A stretch of DNA of 64,000 bases from Luteimonas marina (GCF_007859325.1 NZ_VOHK01000001.1:682001-746000); one strand, 5' to 3'; numbered from the stretch's first letter, positions 1 to 11,610 are shown. Notes: generated from the letters alone by a model not told the origin. Made by a program: numbers and translations.

Positions 1-277
1 TCCATGCCCGGTTCCGACGGCTCTGATGGTGGCCATGGGGTGGGTCGTCGGCATTGCCGTCGCGCCCATGACTTCCGTCGCCTCCATGACCGCCATGCCC
101 TTTGTGCATGAACACATGCATCAAGGGACACAGCAGCAAGATGGCCAGCGGCAGCCAGCGGAGCGTCCCCGCAAGGTGGGCGCGGTGCTCGACGCCGAGA
201 TAGAACAGGGCCAGCGCCAGGAAGATCCAGAAGACCCAACGTCGGGACCCTGAGGTGGCAGGACCAGGAACAGTCAT
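1..277 (-). CDS. DUF2933 small membrane protein (partial, runs off window)
   Basis: Reading from 277 towards the window edge gives at least 92 residues with no stop. It starts MTVPGPATSGSRRWVFWIFL, followed by a membrane segment, the stretch LAGTLRWLPLAILLLCPLMH, and a Gly/His-rich tail (MHKGHGGHGG). This arrangement of short helix, LLLCPLMH motif and HGGHGG tail is the DUF2933 family, which is frequent in heavy-metal resistance clusters and has no proven function. The ATG overlaps the stop of the upstream MerR-type gene (ATGA at 274-277), so the two are probably translationally coupled. The C terminus lies outside the window. Confidence 0.8.
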   Translation of the reverse strand, partial: MTVPGPATSGSRRWVFWIFLALALFYLGVEHRAHLAGTLRWLPLAILLLCPLMHVFMHKGHGGHGGDGSHGRDGNADDPPHGHHQSRRNRAW

Positions 278-786
278 GGCAAGTTCTCCTGAGTGGGGCG
301 GCGTCCAAGGAGTCGCCCCGGGGTGGACCTGACGAATCCGCCGCCTTCAGCGGCGGCAACGGATTCGATCAATGCGCAGACATCGTCGCCAGTCGGGATG
401 GAGTCCGGCAGCGAAGTCCAGGCGTGGACGGCATGCTCCATCCGCCCGTGCATGGCCAGCAGGTTGTCCAGTTGCTGGCGGGTGTCTTCGAGTCTGCGTC
501 GGATGATGTCGCGCACCAGCGGGCAGGGACTCCTTCGCAGAACACTGTGGCGGACGATTTCCTCGATCTCCGCCAGCGTGAAGCCGAGCTGTTGGGCGGT
601 GCGAATGAAGCGCAGGCGCTGGAGCTCCGAAGCCGAGAACAGCTGGTAGCCGCTCTCGGTGTGCCTCGCCGCCTGCAGCAGGCCGCGCCGCAGATAGTTG
701 CGCACCACATGCACCGTGACGTCGCCCTGTCGGGCCAGCTGGCGGACCGTCATCAGCGGCGGCGCGACTTCGTCTTTGGCCGTCAT
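274..786 (-). CDS. MerR-family transcriptional regulator
   Basis: A 170-residue MerR-type protein. The N-terminal winged helix reads LMTVRQLARQGDVTVHVVRN, then YLRRGLL, GYQLFSASELQRLRFI and QQLGFTLAEIEEI. A long dimerisation helix follows (DIIRRRLEDTRQQLDNLLAM). Two C-terminal cysteines (in RRSPCPLVRD and GDDVCALIES) could bind metal, but the usual MerR second cysteine, 35 residues after the first, is absent, so the inducer is not predictable. It is co-transcribed with the DUF2933 gene (4-bp overlap). A promoter with a 19-bp spacer and an internal dyad lies just upstream, suggesting autoregulation. It follows the cusCBA operon on the same strand. Confidence 0.88.
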   Translation of the reverse strand: MTAKDEVAPPLMTVRQLARQGDVTVHVVRNYLRRGLLQAARHTESGYQLFSASELQRLRFIRTAQQLGFTLAEIEEIVRHSVLRRSPCPLVRDIIRRRLEDTRQQLDNLLAMHGRMEHAVHAWTSLPDSIPTGDDVCALIESVAAAEGGGFVRSTPGRLLGRRPTQENLP

Positions 787-813
787 TGGCGTACTCCCGG
801 CAAGGTGTTGATC

Positions 814-844
814 AGGCTAGACCTGTGTCTCGCACGCAGGTCAA
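814..844 (-). promoter_or_regulatory. MerR-type promoter with 19-bp spacer and dyad operator
   Basis: On the minus strand there is a -35 TTGACC (839-844) and a -10 TAGCCT (814-819), separated by 19 bp. GACCTG/CAGGTC half-sites (820-825 and 837-842) flank the spacer. The overlong spacer with an internal dyad is the hallmark of MerR-family target promoters. It lies 28 bp upstream of the regulator's ATG, so it most likely autoregulates that gene and the DUF2933 gene. Confidence 0.72.
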
Positions 845-888
845 GCCGCCCTGGGGCGGACGGAGCCAGTAACGCGTGACCTCGCCGC

Positions 889-933
889 GAACGGACGGAT
901 GTTCTCGTCCGCACGTGCGCGGACAATCCGTTC
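889..933 (-). terminator. Nested inverted repeats after cusA (possible terminator)
   Basis: An inner hairpin (GTCCGC/GCGGAC, 907-924) sits inside outer arms GAACGGA (889-895) and TCCGTTC (927-933). It lies 26 bp past the cusA stop. No U-tract follows on the minus strand, so intrinsic termination is only a suggestion. Confidence 0.35.
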
Positions 934-958
934 TTACTTGCGTTGAACGTGCGCCACA

Positions 959-3900
959 TCACGGCACTTCAACAGTCAGCGCGGCGGATGCCGGCGCCTT
1001 CCTGGCCAGCTGCCGCTGCTTGATCAACGAGTACAGCGCCGGGATCACGACCAGGGTCAGCACCGTGGACGACACCATTCCGCCCACCATCGGCGCGGCG
1101 ATGCGGCGCATGACCTCGGAGCCGGTGCCGCTGCTCCACATGATCGGCAGCAGGCCCGCCATGATCGCGACCACGGTCATCATCTTCGGGCGTACGCGGT
1201 CGACCGCGCCTTCGATGATGGCCTCGCGCAGGTCCCGTGCATCCAACGCCCGGCCTTCGGCCTGCCTCTGCGTGGCACGCGCTTCAAGTGCGTGGTCGAG
1301 GTAGATCAGCATCACCACGCCGGTTTCCGCGGCGACGCCGGCCAGCGCGATGAAGCCCACGATCACCGCGACGCTGGTGTTGTAGTCGAGCATCCACATC
1401 AGCCAGATGCCACCGACCAGTGCGAAGGGCACCGACAGCATCACGATCAGCGACTCGGTGACACGGCGGAAGTTGAGGTACAGCAGCAGGAAAATCAGCG
1501 CCAGCGTCACCGGAACGACGACACGCATCTTCTCCGCGGCACGTTGCATGTATTCGTACTGTCCACTCCAGGTCACGTAGTAGCCAGGCGGGAACTGCAC
1601 CTGCTCGGTGACCGCTTCCTGCGCAGCCTTCACGTAGCGGCCGAGATCGCTCTCGCGGGTATCGACGTAGATGTAAGCCGCCAGCATCGCGTTCTCGGTG
1701 CGGATGCTCGGCGCCCCCTTCCTGACCTCGATCTGCGCCAGTTCGCCGAGCGGCACCTGGGCGCCGCCGGGGACCGGCACAAGGACCTGGCTGCCGATCC
1801 GGTGCGGATCGTCGCGGAGTTCGCGGGGATAGCGCACGATCGCACTGAAGCGTTCGCGGCCCTGGAGGATGGTGGTGACGATCTCGCCGCCCAGCGCGGC
1901 GGCCACCACGTCCTGCACCTCGCCCAGGGTGACGCCGTACTGGGCCAGGCTGCCAAGGTCGGGGGTGATGTCGAGGTAGTAGGCGCCGGTCAGGCGTTCG
2001 GCGAACGCGCTGGTCGTGCCCGGCACTTCGCGCACCACGGCTTCGATCTCGGTGGCCAGCGCGTCGAGTTGCTCAAGGTCCGTGCCGAAGAGTTTGATGC
2101 CCACGGGCGTGCGGATGCCGGTGGCCAGCATGTCGGTGCGCGCCTTGATCGGCATCGTCCAGGAGTTGGCGACGCCCGGGAACTTCAGCGCCGCGTCCAT
2201 CTCGGCGATGAGCTTGTCGGTGGTCATGCCGTCCCGCCATTCGTCCTCGGGCTTGAGGTTGATGACGGTCTCGAACATCTCCAGCGGCGCCGGGTCGGTG
2301 GCGGTCAGGGCGCGACCCGCCTTGCCGAACACCGACTCCACTTCCGGGAAGCCCTTGATGATCCGGTCCTGCTGCTGCAGCAGCTCCGATGCCTTGGTCA
2401 CCGACATGCCGGGAAGCGACGCGGGCATGTACAACAGCGTGCCTTCGTTGAGCGTGGGCATGAACTCGCTGCCCAGGCGCGATGCAGGCCACAGGCTGGC
2501 AAACAGGGCGACCAGCGCGAACATGACTGTGGCCATGCGGTGCCGCAGAACGACGTTGATCACCGGCCGATAGGCCGCAACCAGGAACCGGTTCACCGGA
2601 TTCTTGTGCTCGGGCACGATCTTGCCGCGCACGAACAGCAGCATGAGTACCGGTACCAGCGTGATCGACAACAGCGCGCCACCGGCCATCGCGAAGGTCT
2701 TGGTGAATGCCAGCGGCTTGAACAGGCGACCTTCCTGAGCCTCCAGGGCGAACACGGGCAGGAACGAGACGGTGATGATCATCAGGCTGAAGAACAGCGC
2801 CGGCCCGACCTCGCGGCAGGCGTCGATGATCAGCTGGGTCCGGCTGCGGGAGCCATCGTCGCGCTCGATGTGCTTGTGCGCGTTCTCAATCATCACGATC
2901 GCCGCGTCGACCATCACGCCGATCGAGATCGCGATGCCGCCCAGGCTCATGATGTTCGAGTTCATGCCCAGCATGCGCATCGCGATCACCGCGATCAGCA
3001 CGCCCACGGGCAGCATGACGATCGCCACCAGCGCGCTGCGCGCATGGAACAGGAACACCAGGCACACCAGCGCGACGATCAGGCTCTCCTCGAGCAGCGT
3101 CGTGCGCAGCGTCTTGATCGCACGCACGATGAGGTCGGAGCGGTCGTAGACCGCCTGGACGCTGACGCCTTCGGGCAGGCCTCGCGCAAGTTCCGCGATC
3201 TTGTCCTTCACCCCGCCGATCACGGCCAGGGCGTTTTCGCCGAAGCGCGCAATGACGATCCCGCCCACAACGTCGCCTTCGCCGTCCAGGTCGGCGATGC
3301 CACGGCGCTCATCGGGTACCAGTTCGACCCGGGCGACGTCGCCGATCAGCACCGGTGCGCCCCCTTCGGCGCGCAGAACCAGGCTCTCGATATCCTCGAT
3401 ACCGCGCAGGTAGCCGCGGCCCCGCACCATGTACTCGGTCTCGGCCATCTCGATCACGCGGCCGCCGACGTCGCGGTTGCTCTCGGCGATCACCTCGGAC
3501 ACGCGTGAAATCGGGATGTCGAACTCGCGCAGCCGGACCGGATCGACGGTGATCGAGTACTGGCGCACGAAGCCGCCGACGCTGGCGACCTCGGCCACGC
3601 CGGGCGCGGTGGTGAGCTGGTAACGCAGGTACCAGTCCTGCATCGCGCGCAGCTCGTCCAGCGAGTGGCGGTCGCTCTGCAGCACGTACTGGTAGACCCA
3701 GCCCACGCCGGACGCGTCGGGTCCCAGTGCCGGTGCCACGCCAGCCGGCAGGTTTTTCGATGCGACGTTGAGGTTCTCGAGCACGCGCGAGCGCGCCCAG
3801 TACAGGTCCGTGCCTTCTTCGAAGATGACGTAGATGAAGGAGGCGCCGAAGAACGAGAAGCCGCGGACGTCCTTCGACTTCGGCGTCGCGAGCAGGGCGC

Positions 3901-4111
3901 TGGTCAGCGGATAGGTGACCTGGTCCTCGACCACCTGGGGCGCCTGCCCCGGGTACTCCGTGAACACGATCACCTGCACGTCCGACAGATCCGGTTGTGC
4001 GTCCAGCGGCGTGTTCATCAGTGCGTAGATGCCACCGGCGACAATCGCCAGCGCCATCAGCAGCACCAGGAAGACGTTGCGCACCGACCATTCAACGAGA
4101 CGGCCAAGCAT
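959..4111 (-). CDS. cusA: CusA-type heavy-metal RND efflux pump
   Basis: A 1050-residue inner-membrane RND proton antiporter of the heavy-metal-efflux class. The N terminus LGRLVEWSVRNVFLVLLMAL begins the first transmembrane helix. DAAIVMIENAHKH in the TM4 region carries the acidic proton-relay residue. The stretches RLGSEFMPTLNEGTLLYMPA and MPIKARTDMLATGIRTP are typical of the copper/silver CusA branch, including the methionines used for Cu(I)/Ag(I) transfer. The length matches the family. One nucleotide separates it from the upstream cusB stop, and cusC overlaps cusB, so cusCBA is one operon. The predicted role is export of Cu(I)/Ag(I) across the envelope with CusB and CusC. Confidence 0.95.
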   Translation of the reverse strand: MLGRLVEWSVRNVFLVLLMALAIVAGGIYALMNTPLDAQPDLSDVQVIVFTEYPGQAPQVVEDQVTYPLTSALLATPKSKDVRGFSFFGASFIYVIFEEGTDLYWARSRVLENLNVASKNLPAGVAPALGPDASGVGWVYQYVLQSDRHSLDELRAMQDWYLRYQLTTAPGVAEVASVGGFVRQYSITVDPVRLREFDIPISRVSEVIAESNRDVGGRVIEMAETEYMVRGRGYLRGIEDIESLVLRAEGGAPVLIGDVARVELVPDERRGIADLDGEGDVVGGIVIARFGENALAVIGGVKDKIAELARGLPEGVSVQAVYDRSDLIVRAIKTLRTTLLEESLIVALVCLVFLFHARSALVAIVMLPVGVLIAVIAMRMLGMNSNIMSLGGIAISIGVMVDAAIVMIENAHKHIERDDGSRSRTQLIIDACREVGPALFFSLMIITVSFLPVFALEAQEGRLFKPLAFTKTFAMAGGALLSITLVPVLMLLFVRGKIVPEHKNPVNRFLVAAYRPVINVVLRHRMATVMFALVALFASLWPASRLGSEFMPTLNEGTLLYMPASLPGMSVTKASELLQQQDRIIKGFPEVESVFGKAGRALTATDPAPLEMFETVINLKPEDEWRDGMTTDKLIAEMDAALKFPGVANSWTMPIKARTDMLATGIRTPVGIKLFGTDLEQLDALATEIEAVVREVPGTTSAFAERLTGAYYLDITPDLGSLAQYGVTLGEVQDVVAAALGGEIVTTILQGRERFSAIVRYPRELRDDPHRIGSQVLVPVPGGAQVPLGELAQIEVRKGAPSIRTENAMLAAYIYVDTRESDLGRYVKAAQEAVTEQVQFPPGYYVTWSGQYEYMQRAAEKMRVVVPVTLALIFLLLYLNFRRVTESLIVMLSVPFALVGGIWLMWMLDYNTSVAVIVGFIALAGVAAETGVVMLIYLDHALEARATQRQAEGRALDARDLREAIIEGAVDRVRPKMMTVVAIMAGLLPIMWSSGTGSEVMRRIAAPMVGGMVSSTVLTLVVIPALYSLIKQRQLARKAPASAALTVEVP

Positions 4112-4112
4112 G

Positions 4113-5606
4113 TCAGTGCCCCTCGTGGCTGGTGGCGGGAGCAGGTGTGCCGTGGTCGTTCATCGTTCCATGGTCGCCATGGCTGTCATGGCCGTCGGAC
4201 GCGCCAGGATCGCTGGCGGCAGCCGGTGGATCTCCCGATGTCGCCGGTATGGCATGGCCTGCGTGGGGATCAGCGACCTCGTCAACATGACCTGCGTGCG
4301 GATCGACGGCATCCTCACCGTGCCCGGCGTGTGGATCCTCAGTGGTGCCCGAAGGCGCGCCGTGTCCTGCATGACCCTCAAGCCCCTGGAGTGCCGACTG
4401 CAGGTTGCTTTCGGCGTCGATCAGGAAGTTGGCGGAGACCACGACCTGTTCGCCTTCGGCGATCCCGTCGAGCACTTCGATGCGATCGCCGCCACGGCGA
4501 CCCAGGGTGACGTCGCGCGGTGCGAACCGGCCGGGGCCGGTCTCGACCAGCACCACCTGGCGCGTGCCGCTGTCGAGCACGGCCGAGCGCGGAACGGTCA
4601 GGACCGGTCCAGCACCCGGCTCCTCCAGCACCACCGTCCCGTAGAGCCCCGGCCGGAGGTCGCCGTCGGGGTTGGGCAGGGCGATGCGCACATCCACGGT
4701 GCGCGTCATCGCATCGATGACGGGCTGCACGAAGGTGACCGCGCCCTCGGCCACCTGGCCCGGCAGGGCCACGGTTTCAAAGCGTGCGGGCTGGCCGGGC
4801 TGGATGCCCGCGGCCTGCGCCGCCGGGACCTTCGCGATCACCCACACCGTCGACAGGTCCGCCAGGCGCAGGATGGTTTCGCCGGGCTCGAAGCGTGCGC
4901 CCTGGACCACCGGCTTCTCGATCACGACCCCGTCCGCGGGCGCGGTGAGCACCAGCCCCGTCTTGCCGAGTTGCGCGTCGCTGATTTCCCAGTTGCGCAG
5001 GCGGGTGCGTGCGGCATCGCGCAGGCGGGTCATCGATGCCGCGCTCGCGGGATCGGACCCGGCCAACCTGCGGGCGGTCTCGTCGGCCAGCCGGTATTCC
5101 TGCTGCGCCGCCGCCAACTGTGGGCTGTAGACGGAGAGCAGCGGCTGCCCGGCGCGGACGCGCATGCCGGTCTGGTTCGCGTACAGCCGCTCCACCCAGC
5201 CTTCAAAGCGGGGCGCGATCGCGTACTGCCGGGTCTCGTCGACCTCGACCGTGCCGCTGGTGCGCACGGTGGCGGACATGGCTCCTCGCTTGACCGCCTC
5301 GGTGCGCACGCCCAGCGCCTGCACCTTGTCCGGGGGCAGCACCACCGTACCCGGTGCCGCCGGCGGGGCGTCGTCGGCATAGACCGGGACGTAGTCCATG
5401 CCCATCGAATCCTTCTTCGGCACCGGCGACGTGTCCGCCAGGCCCATCGGATTGCGGTAATAGAGCACCTTGCGTTCCGCGGCCGCTGCCTCGGCGGACG
5501 TGGCTGCGGTGGGCGAATCGTTCGTGGCGCGGCCCGCCATCCAGCCGACGGCGAGTGCGGCGAGTGCGACGCCGATGGCGAGCGACAGGGTCTGGACACG
5601 GGTCAT
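4113..5606 (-). CDS. cusB: CusB-type periplasmic adaptor with His-rich tail
   Basis: A 497-residue membrane-fusion protein. After an N-terminal anchor (LSLAIGVALAALAVGWMAGR) comes a heavy-metal-binding segment (YYRNPMGLADTSPVPKKDSM, then GMDYVPVY). The barrel-sandwich hybrid follows (GWVERLYANQTGMRVRAGQP, LLSVYSPQL). The last ~85 residues form a tail of repeated DPHAGH/HAGH units, absent from E. coli CusB, that probably binds metal. It links the RND pump CusA to the outer-membrane channel. Its start overlaps the cusC stop by 4 bp, consistent with translational coupling. Confidence 0.93.
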   Translation of the reverse strand: MTRVQTLSLAIGVALAALAVGWMAGRATNDSPTAATSAEAAAAERKVLYYRNPMGLADTSPVPKKDSMGMDYVPVYADDAPPAAPGTVVLPPDKVQALGVRTEAVKRGAMSATVRTSGTVEVDETRQYAIAPRFEGWVERLYANQTGMRVRAGQPLLSVYSPQLAAAQQEYRLADETARRLAGSDPASAASMTRLRDAARTRLRNWEISDAQLGKTGLVLTAPADGVVIEKPVVQGARFEPGETILRLADLSTVWVIAKVPAAQAAGIQPGQPARFETVALPGQVAEGAVTFVQPVIDAMTRTVDVRIALPNPDGDLRPGLYGTVVLEEPGAGPVLTVPRSAVLDSGTRQVVLVETGPGRFAPRDVTLGRRGGDRIEVLDGIAEGEQVVVSANFLIDAESNLQSALQGLEGHAGHGAPSGTTEDPHAGHGEDAVDPHAGHVDEVADPHAGHAIPATSGDPPAAASDPGASDGHDSHGDHGTMNDHGTPAPATSHEGH

Positions 5607-6925
5607 CGGATCTCTCCTTCGATGGCGCGCACGGCGGCGGCGCCCAACAGTTCGTCACGCAGTGCATCGACCCGTGCGAGGTCGGCGCCCTGCCATTCAT
5701 TGAGTGCTTCCAGCAGCGTCCCGAAGTCGACTTCGCCGACCTGGTAGCTGGCCAGTGCGGACTGCCAGGTGGCGTCGGCCTGCGGCATCAGCGTGTTCTC
5801 GACCAGCGCGCGGCGCTCGCGTGCGCTGGTCCACTGCGACCAGGCGGAAGCGCCGCGTTCCTCGACGGCCCGCAGCGTGGCGTCCCGGCGGGCCAGCGCC
5901 GCGTCTTCGAGCAGGCGCGACTCGCGCTCTCGTTCGCGGCGGGCGCGCTGCTGGAACGGGATCTCGACCTCGAGCATCAGCTCGGTGCTTTCGAGGCCGT
6001 TGCCGAGCTGCATCGCACCCACGCCCACGGTGATGTCCGGAAAGCGGTTGCGACGCTGCAGCACCACGTTCGTGCGCGCCGCCTCGGCGCGGGCCTGCTG
6101 CGAGCGCACCGCGGGATGCGCATCGGCGTCATCCAGTGCCTCGGCAAGCGAGGCGCTGTGGACGGCGAGGCGCGGCGCCTCGCCGGGAGTCGCCAGCGGT
6201 GCATCGGACCGGCGCCCCAGCACCGCGTTCAAGGTGGCGGCCGCCTCCTGCTTGGTCGCGAGGCGTTCGATCCGCTCGCGCTGTAGGCTGGTCTGCTCGA
6301 CCTGGGCGCGGATGGCATCCTGCTGCGCCGCGCGACCCAGGGCGTAGCGCACGCCGGCTATTTCCTCGACCTGCCGGAGCAGGGCGATGCGGCGGTCGAG
6401 CACGGCCACGGCCTGATCGGCATGCCAGTAGCGCACGTACGCCGCTTCAGCCTCTGCCAGCAGGTCGCGCGCCGCGGTGATGCGGTCAAGCCCGACCGCG
6501 ACCGCGTCCTGGCTGGCCGCGGTCCGCGCCAGACCACGCTTGCCCCAAAGCGGGAGGCGCTGGCGCAGCGCGTAGTTGACCTCGCGCTCGGCACCGGCGC
6601 TACGCCAGGGCTTGTTCGGATCAAGGCCGCGGAATCCGACGGAGGCCATCGGGTCAGGCAGGGCGCCTGCCGGCTGGATACGCGCTTCGGCAGCCTGTGC
6701 CTCGAAGTCCATGGCCCGCAGCTCGGGGTTGTGTTCGAGAACCCAAGAGCGGATGGACTCGAGGCTGTGCCCCGGGATGGGTTCGGTGGCGGTCGCGGAC
6801 AGCGCCAGTGCCCACAAGGCGCCGGCGAGCACGCAGGCAGGCAGGTGCCGGAGCGGTGGCCGACGGCGGAATAGCGGGCGAGGGTGCAGGCGCCTGGCCT
6901 GCAATCGGTCGAACAGGGATGCCAT
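5603..6925 (-). CDS. cusC: TolC-family outer-membrane channel of the cus pump
   Basis: About 440 residues. A signal sequence (LPACVLAGALWALALSATAT) is followed by a TolC/CusC-like helical repeat protein (SWVLEHNPELRAMDFEAQAA, ALPDPMASVGFRGLDP). An in-frame GTG at 6997 would add 24 residues. I prefer the ATG at about 6925, which has a good Shine-Dalgarno (AAGGA, 7 nt upstream) and puts the signal peptide closer to the N terminus. As the outer-membrane exit duct it is the first gene of cusCBA and overlaps cusB by 4 bp. Confidence 0.88.
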   Translation of the reverse strand: MASLFDRLQARRLHPRPLFRRRPPLRHLPACVLAGALWALALSATATEPIPGHSLESIRSWVLEHNPELRAMDFEAQAAEARIQPAGALPDPMASVGFRGLDPNKPWRSAGAEREVNYALRQRLPLWGKRGLARTAASQDAVAVGLDRITAARDLLAEAEAAYVRYWHADQAVAVLDRRIALLRQVEEIAGVRYALGRAAQQDAIRAQVEQTSLQRERIERLATKQEAAATLNAVLGRRSDAPLATPGEAPRLAVHSASLAEALDDADAHPAVRSQQARAEAARTNVVLQRRNRFPDITVGVGAMQLGNGLESTELMLEVEIPFQQRARRERERESRLLEDAALARRDATLRAVEERGASAWSQWTSARERRALVENTLMPQADATWQSALASYQVGEVDFGTLLEALNEWQGADLARVDALRDELLGAAAVRAIEGEIR

Positions 6926-7054
6926 ATCAGTGTCCTTGGGCCGACGCGACGCAGGTCGCTCGGACGAGGGCAGGAACACATGCCGTGACGCAGCCACGGC
7001 GCGAACGCACAGGACCGCGCCGCACAGTTGTGCGGGCGGGTCAGCGTTCGGGCA

Positions 7055-7477
7055 TCAGATCAGCAGGAGAGCCGCGGGATGGGCGGTGGGCCGGTGCCAG
7101 GCGGCCCTGGGGGGCGATTCCACCCAGCTGGGCGTGACCCCTGGGCCGGCATCGGCGACCTCGGCCACGACGAACCAGGAGACCCACGCTCCGACAAACA
7201 GCGGCGGGACCGGTGGGATGCGCCCACTGTCGGCCGAAATACCCCCCTCGCTGCAGTGCGCGGCACACACCGCCCTGTCCGCCGAGGGAAGCTCCGCGTC
7301 GCAGCCGTGGCCGTGGTCGTGGGGGGTATCCGCGCCGGCCGCGACTGCGGCGGCGGGTGTGCCCGGAAGATCCAGGCAGCCGCCATGGCTGGCCAGCGCG
7401 AGCTGAGACCAGAGCAATGCCGCCATCGCGAGGAGGGCGGTGCGCTGGAACCAGCTACGGTGACGACGGCGGATCAT
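7055..7477 (-). CDS. Small exported Cys/His-containing protein (CopL-like)
   Basis: A 140-residue protein with an N-terminal signal segment (FQRTALLAMAALLWSQLALA). A short periplasmic part has scattered Cys and His (SHGGCLDLPG, DTPHDHGHGCDAE, VCAAHCSEGG). The C-terminal half is hydrophobic and ends ALLLI. It resembles the small secreted metal-binding proteins that precede copper operons in Xanthomonadaceae (CopL type), but it lacks the CopL C-terminal signature, so no name is given. It lies 129 bp upstream of cusC on the same strand and probably leads that operon. Confidence 0.6.
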   Translation of the reverse strand: MIRRRHRSWFQRTALLAMAALLWSQLALASHGGCLDLPGTPAAAVAAGADTPHDHGHGCDAELPSADRAVCAAHCSEGGISADSGRIPPVPPLFVGAWVSWFVVAEVADAGPGVTPSWVESPPRAAWHRPTAHPAALLLI

Positions 7478-7511
7478 GGCTTGAGGTTACCTTTTGCTCG
7501 GTCAGATGCAA

Positions 7512-7525
7512 CTGATCCAGATCAA
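7512..7525 (-). promoter_or_regulatory. FNR/Anr-like box upstream of the exported-protein/cus operon
   Basis: The minus strand reads TTGATCTGGATCAG, matching the FNR/Anr consensus TTGAT-N4-ATCAA at 9 of 10 positions. It is centred about 40 bp upstream of the ATG at 7477. If functional it would link the cus operon to oxygen level. This rests on motif similarity only. Confidence 0.4.
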
Positions 7526-7719
7526 TCCCCCGGGCAGATCGGGTGACTGGACCGGTATGGCCGCTTTCGGTGTCGCCGAAACCGGAGCCGACCCGGCCAG
7601 GCGAAGCGCGCGGGCCACAACCGACACCTAGCTCAGTCTCATGGCGAGCGCCGCAACCATCGGGCTCAGCGGGATCCCCGAGCGCGAGTAGCGCGCGCCG
7701 GCGGCGGCCGGAACCAGCT

Positions 7720-7920
7720 TCAGGCTGATCGCTCGTCCGGGTACCCAGCCTCACTGAGCGCTGAGAGGAACGCGCCCCCGTCCATGTCGCTATCGACCCT
7801 CACCTGACGCGTCGGTGGGTCGGTTTCGATGCGGGCTTGGGGGTCCACACTGAGCAGTGCCTTCTTGACGGACTTGGCGCAGCCGCCGCATGTCATGTTT
7901 GGAATGTGGAAACGAAGCAT
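7720..7920 (-). CDS. copZ: CopZ-like copper chaperone (HMA domain)
   Basis: A 66-residue single HMA domain. It begins MLRFHIPNMTCGGCAKSVKK, with the Cu(I)-binding MTCGGC motif near residue 10, and ends ALSEAGYPDERSA. The size and fold match cytosolic copper chaperones that deliver Cu(I) to CopA and CueR. A CueR-type promoter lies 33-63 bp upstream, so it is probably copper-induced. It is the last gene of the copA-cueR-copZ group on the minus strand. Confidence 0.93.
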   Translation of the reverse strand: MLRFHIPNMTCGGCAKSVKKALLSVDPQARIETDPPTRQVRVDSDMDGGAFLSALSEAGYPDERSA

Positions 7921-7952
7921 CTTGATCTCCTGATCGACTGTGGTGTCGGATC

Positions 7953-7983
7953 AATATGGGGTTTGACAGCGTGGCAAGGTCAA
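7953..7983 (-). promoter_or_regulatory. CueR-type promoter of copZ
   Basis: The minus strand has a -35 TTGACC (7978-7983), a 19-bp spacer and a -10 CATATT (7953-7958). The left half-site ACCTTGCC is identical to that in the copA promoter of this window and close to the known CueR box. The expected leader before the copZ ATG is about 26 nt. Confidence 0.75.
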
Positions 7984-8074
7984 TCGGCTATCAGCAGAAT
8001 GTTTGCAAGCTGCTCACGGCTGGACGACAACGGCGCCGAGAACTCTTGCGAATGCACGTCCGACCACGAATGAG

Positions 8075-8557
8075 TCATCTGACGCCGCGGTTACGCGAGG
8101 AGGCGGGCGTGTCGGCCCCAAACCGAGGCGTCCTATGTGGACCCTGCGAACGCGACTCCGCCGCTGTTGGCTCGGCCAGATCCGCAAGGATCGGGCATTC
8201 CGGTCGGTCATCCCCGTGGCAGTGGTCGGCCAGATGCTCGAGCGTTTGCACCATCGCCTGCAGCTCGGCGATTCTCGTCTTCAGTCCGGCGGCATGGGAA
8301 AGCGCCATCGCCTTGACGTCGGCGCTTGCGCGGTCACGGTCGCGCCACAAGACCAGCAGTTCTGCGATCTGTTCGACAGAGAAGCCAAGGTCTCGTGCGC
8401 GACGGATAAAGCGAAGGCTATAAGCGTCAGGCGTGCTGTAGTGTCGGTAGCCGGCCTCAGAGCGCGCAGCTTTGGGGATCAAGCCGATCTGTTCGTAGTA
8501 GCGGATCATCTTCGCCGACACGCCTGAAAACTTGGCTGCTTCACCGATATTCATCAT
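8075..8557 (-). CDS. cueR: CueR, Cu(I)/Ag(I)-responsive MerR-family activator
   Basis: About 160 residues: MNIGEAAKFSGVSAKMIRYY, then EQIGLIPKAARSEAGYRHY, then the dimerisation helix. The metal-binding loop CHGDDRPECPIL has two cysteines 8 apart, and a serine sits 35 residues before the first, where Hg/Zn sensors have cysteine. This Ser-Cys-Cys pattern defines monovalent-metal CueR. The start at 8557 (ATGATG, with AGGA upstream) is preferred over one 13 codons earlier. The C-terminal extension (about 35 residues after the loop) is longer than in E. coli CueR. It lies between copA and copZ, whose promoters carry matching operators. Confidence 0.93.
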   Translation of the reverse strand: MMNIGEAAKFSGVSAKMIRYYEQIGLIPKAARSEAGYRHYSTPDAYSLRFIRRARDLGFSVEQIAELLVLWRDRDRASADVKAMALSHAAGLKTRIAELQAMVQTLEHLADHCHGDDRPECPILADLAEPTAAESRSQGPHRTPRFGADTPASSRNRGVR

Positions 8558-8662
8558 TCTCTTTTCCTGGTCACCCAAGGATGCTTGGTTCGACACGCTA
8601 GGCCGGCGTCCGCCACATCGATCCTGTCTTGGTGTTCAGTCAGGCGGCACCGTGTCTTGGGA

Positions 8663-11236
<2,574 letters not shown>

Positions 11237-11268
11237 GGAACTATCCCTGGAACATGCGCGGGAAGCCC

Positions 11269-11299
11269 AGCTTAAAGATTCCCACGATGGCAAGGTCAA
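11269..11299 (-). promoter_or_regulatory. CueR-type promoter of copA
   Basis: The minus strand has a -35 TTGACC (11294-11299), a 19-bp spacer reading TTGCCATCGTGGGAATCTT, and a -10 TAAGCT (11269-11274). The geometry and sequence closely parallel the E. coli copA promoter. It would respond to the cueR product encoded downstream of copA. The leader is about 26 nt. Confidence 0.85.
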
Positions 11300-11610
11300 G
11301 GCCCGGCAGCTCGGCAGGTCGCTACCGCGCAGCCAGCTCATGCACTGCCATCGTGCGGATGGCGATTGCGGCTGTTGAATCAGCTCGATGGCCTCTGGAC
11401 CGCTGTCTGTAAGACGATCGGTCGACCGAAACCGGCTCCGGTGATCAACGTCATGGACCGCGCGTTTCGAAGTTGGACAGCGCCGGCGGCACATTGTCGA
11501 GTGCCATCATGCGGCTGCCGGTCTCGGCGCCGGAGTTTGGCGAGTTCTGGAGCGAGGCCGGGCGGCATTTTTCTCGGACACCGGGCAGCAGATGGAGGCA
11601 GATCCTCGGC
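11300..11610. other. Intergenic region between copA promoter and DUF305 gene
   Basis: About 310 bp with no ORF resembling a known family on either strand. The short ORFs that cross it look like chance frames in GC-rich DNA. Nothing else was identified apart from the copA promoter at its left edge. Confidence 0.5.

Noticed and set aside
1292..3508. 738-codon open frame on the plus strand opposite cusA
   Set aside because: Antisense shadow of the high-GC cusA codons. Translation is low-complexity (His/Asp/Gln/Arg-rich) with no domain, whereas cusA itself has full RND motifs.
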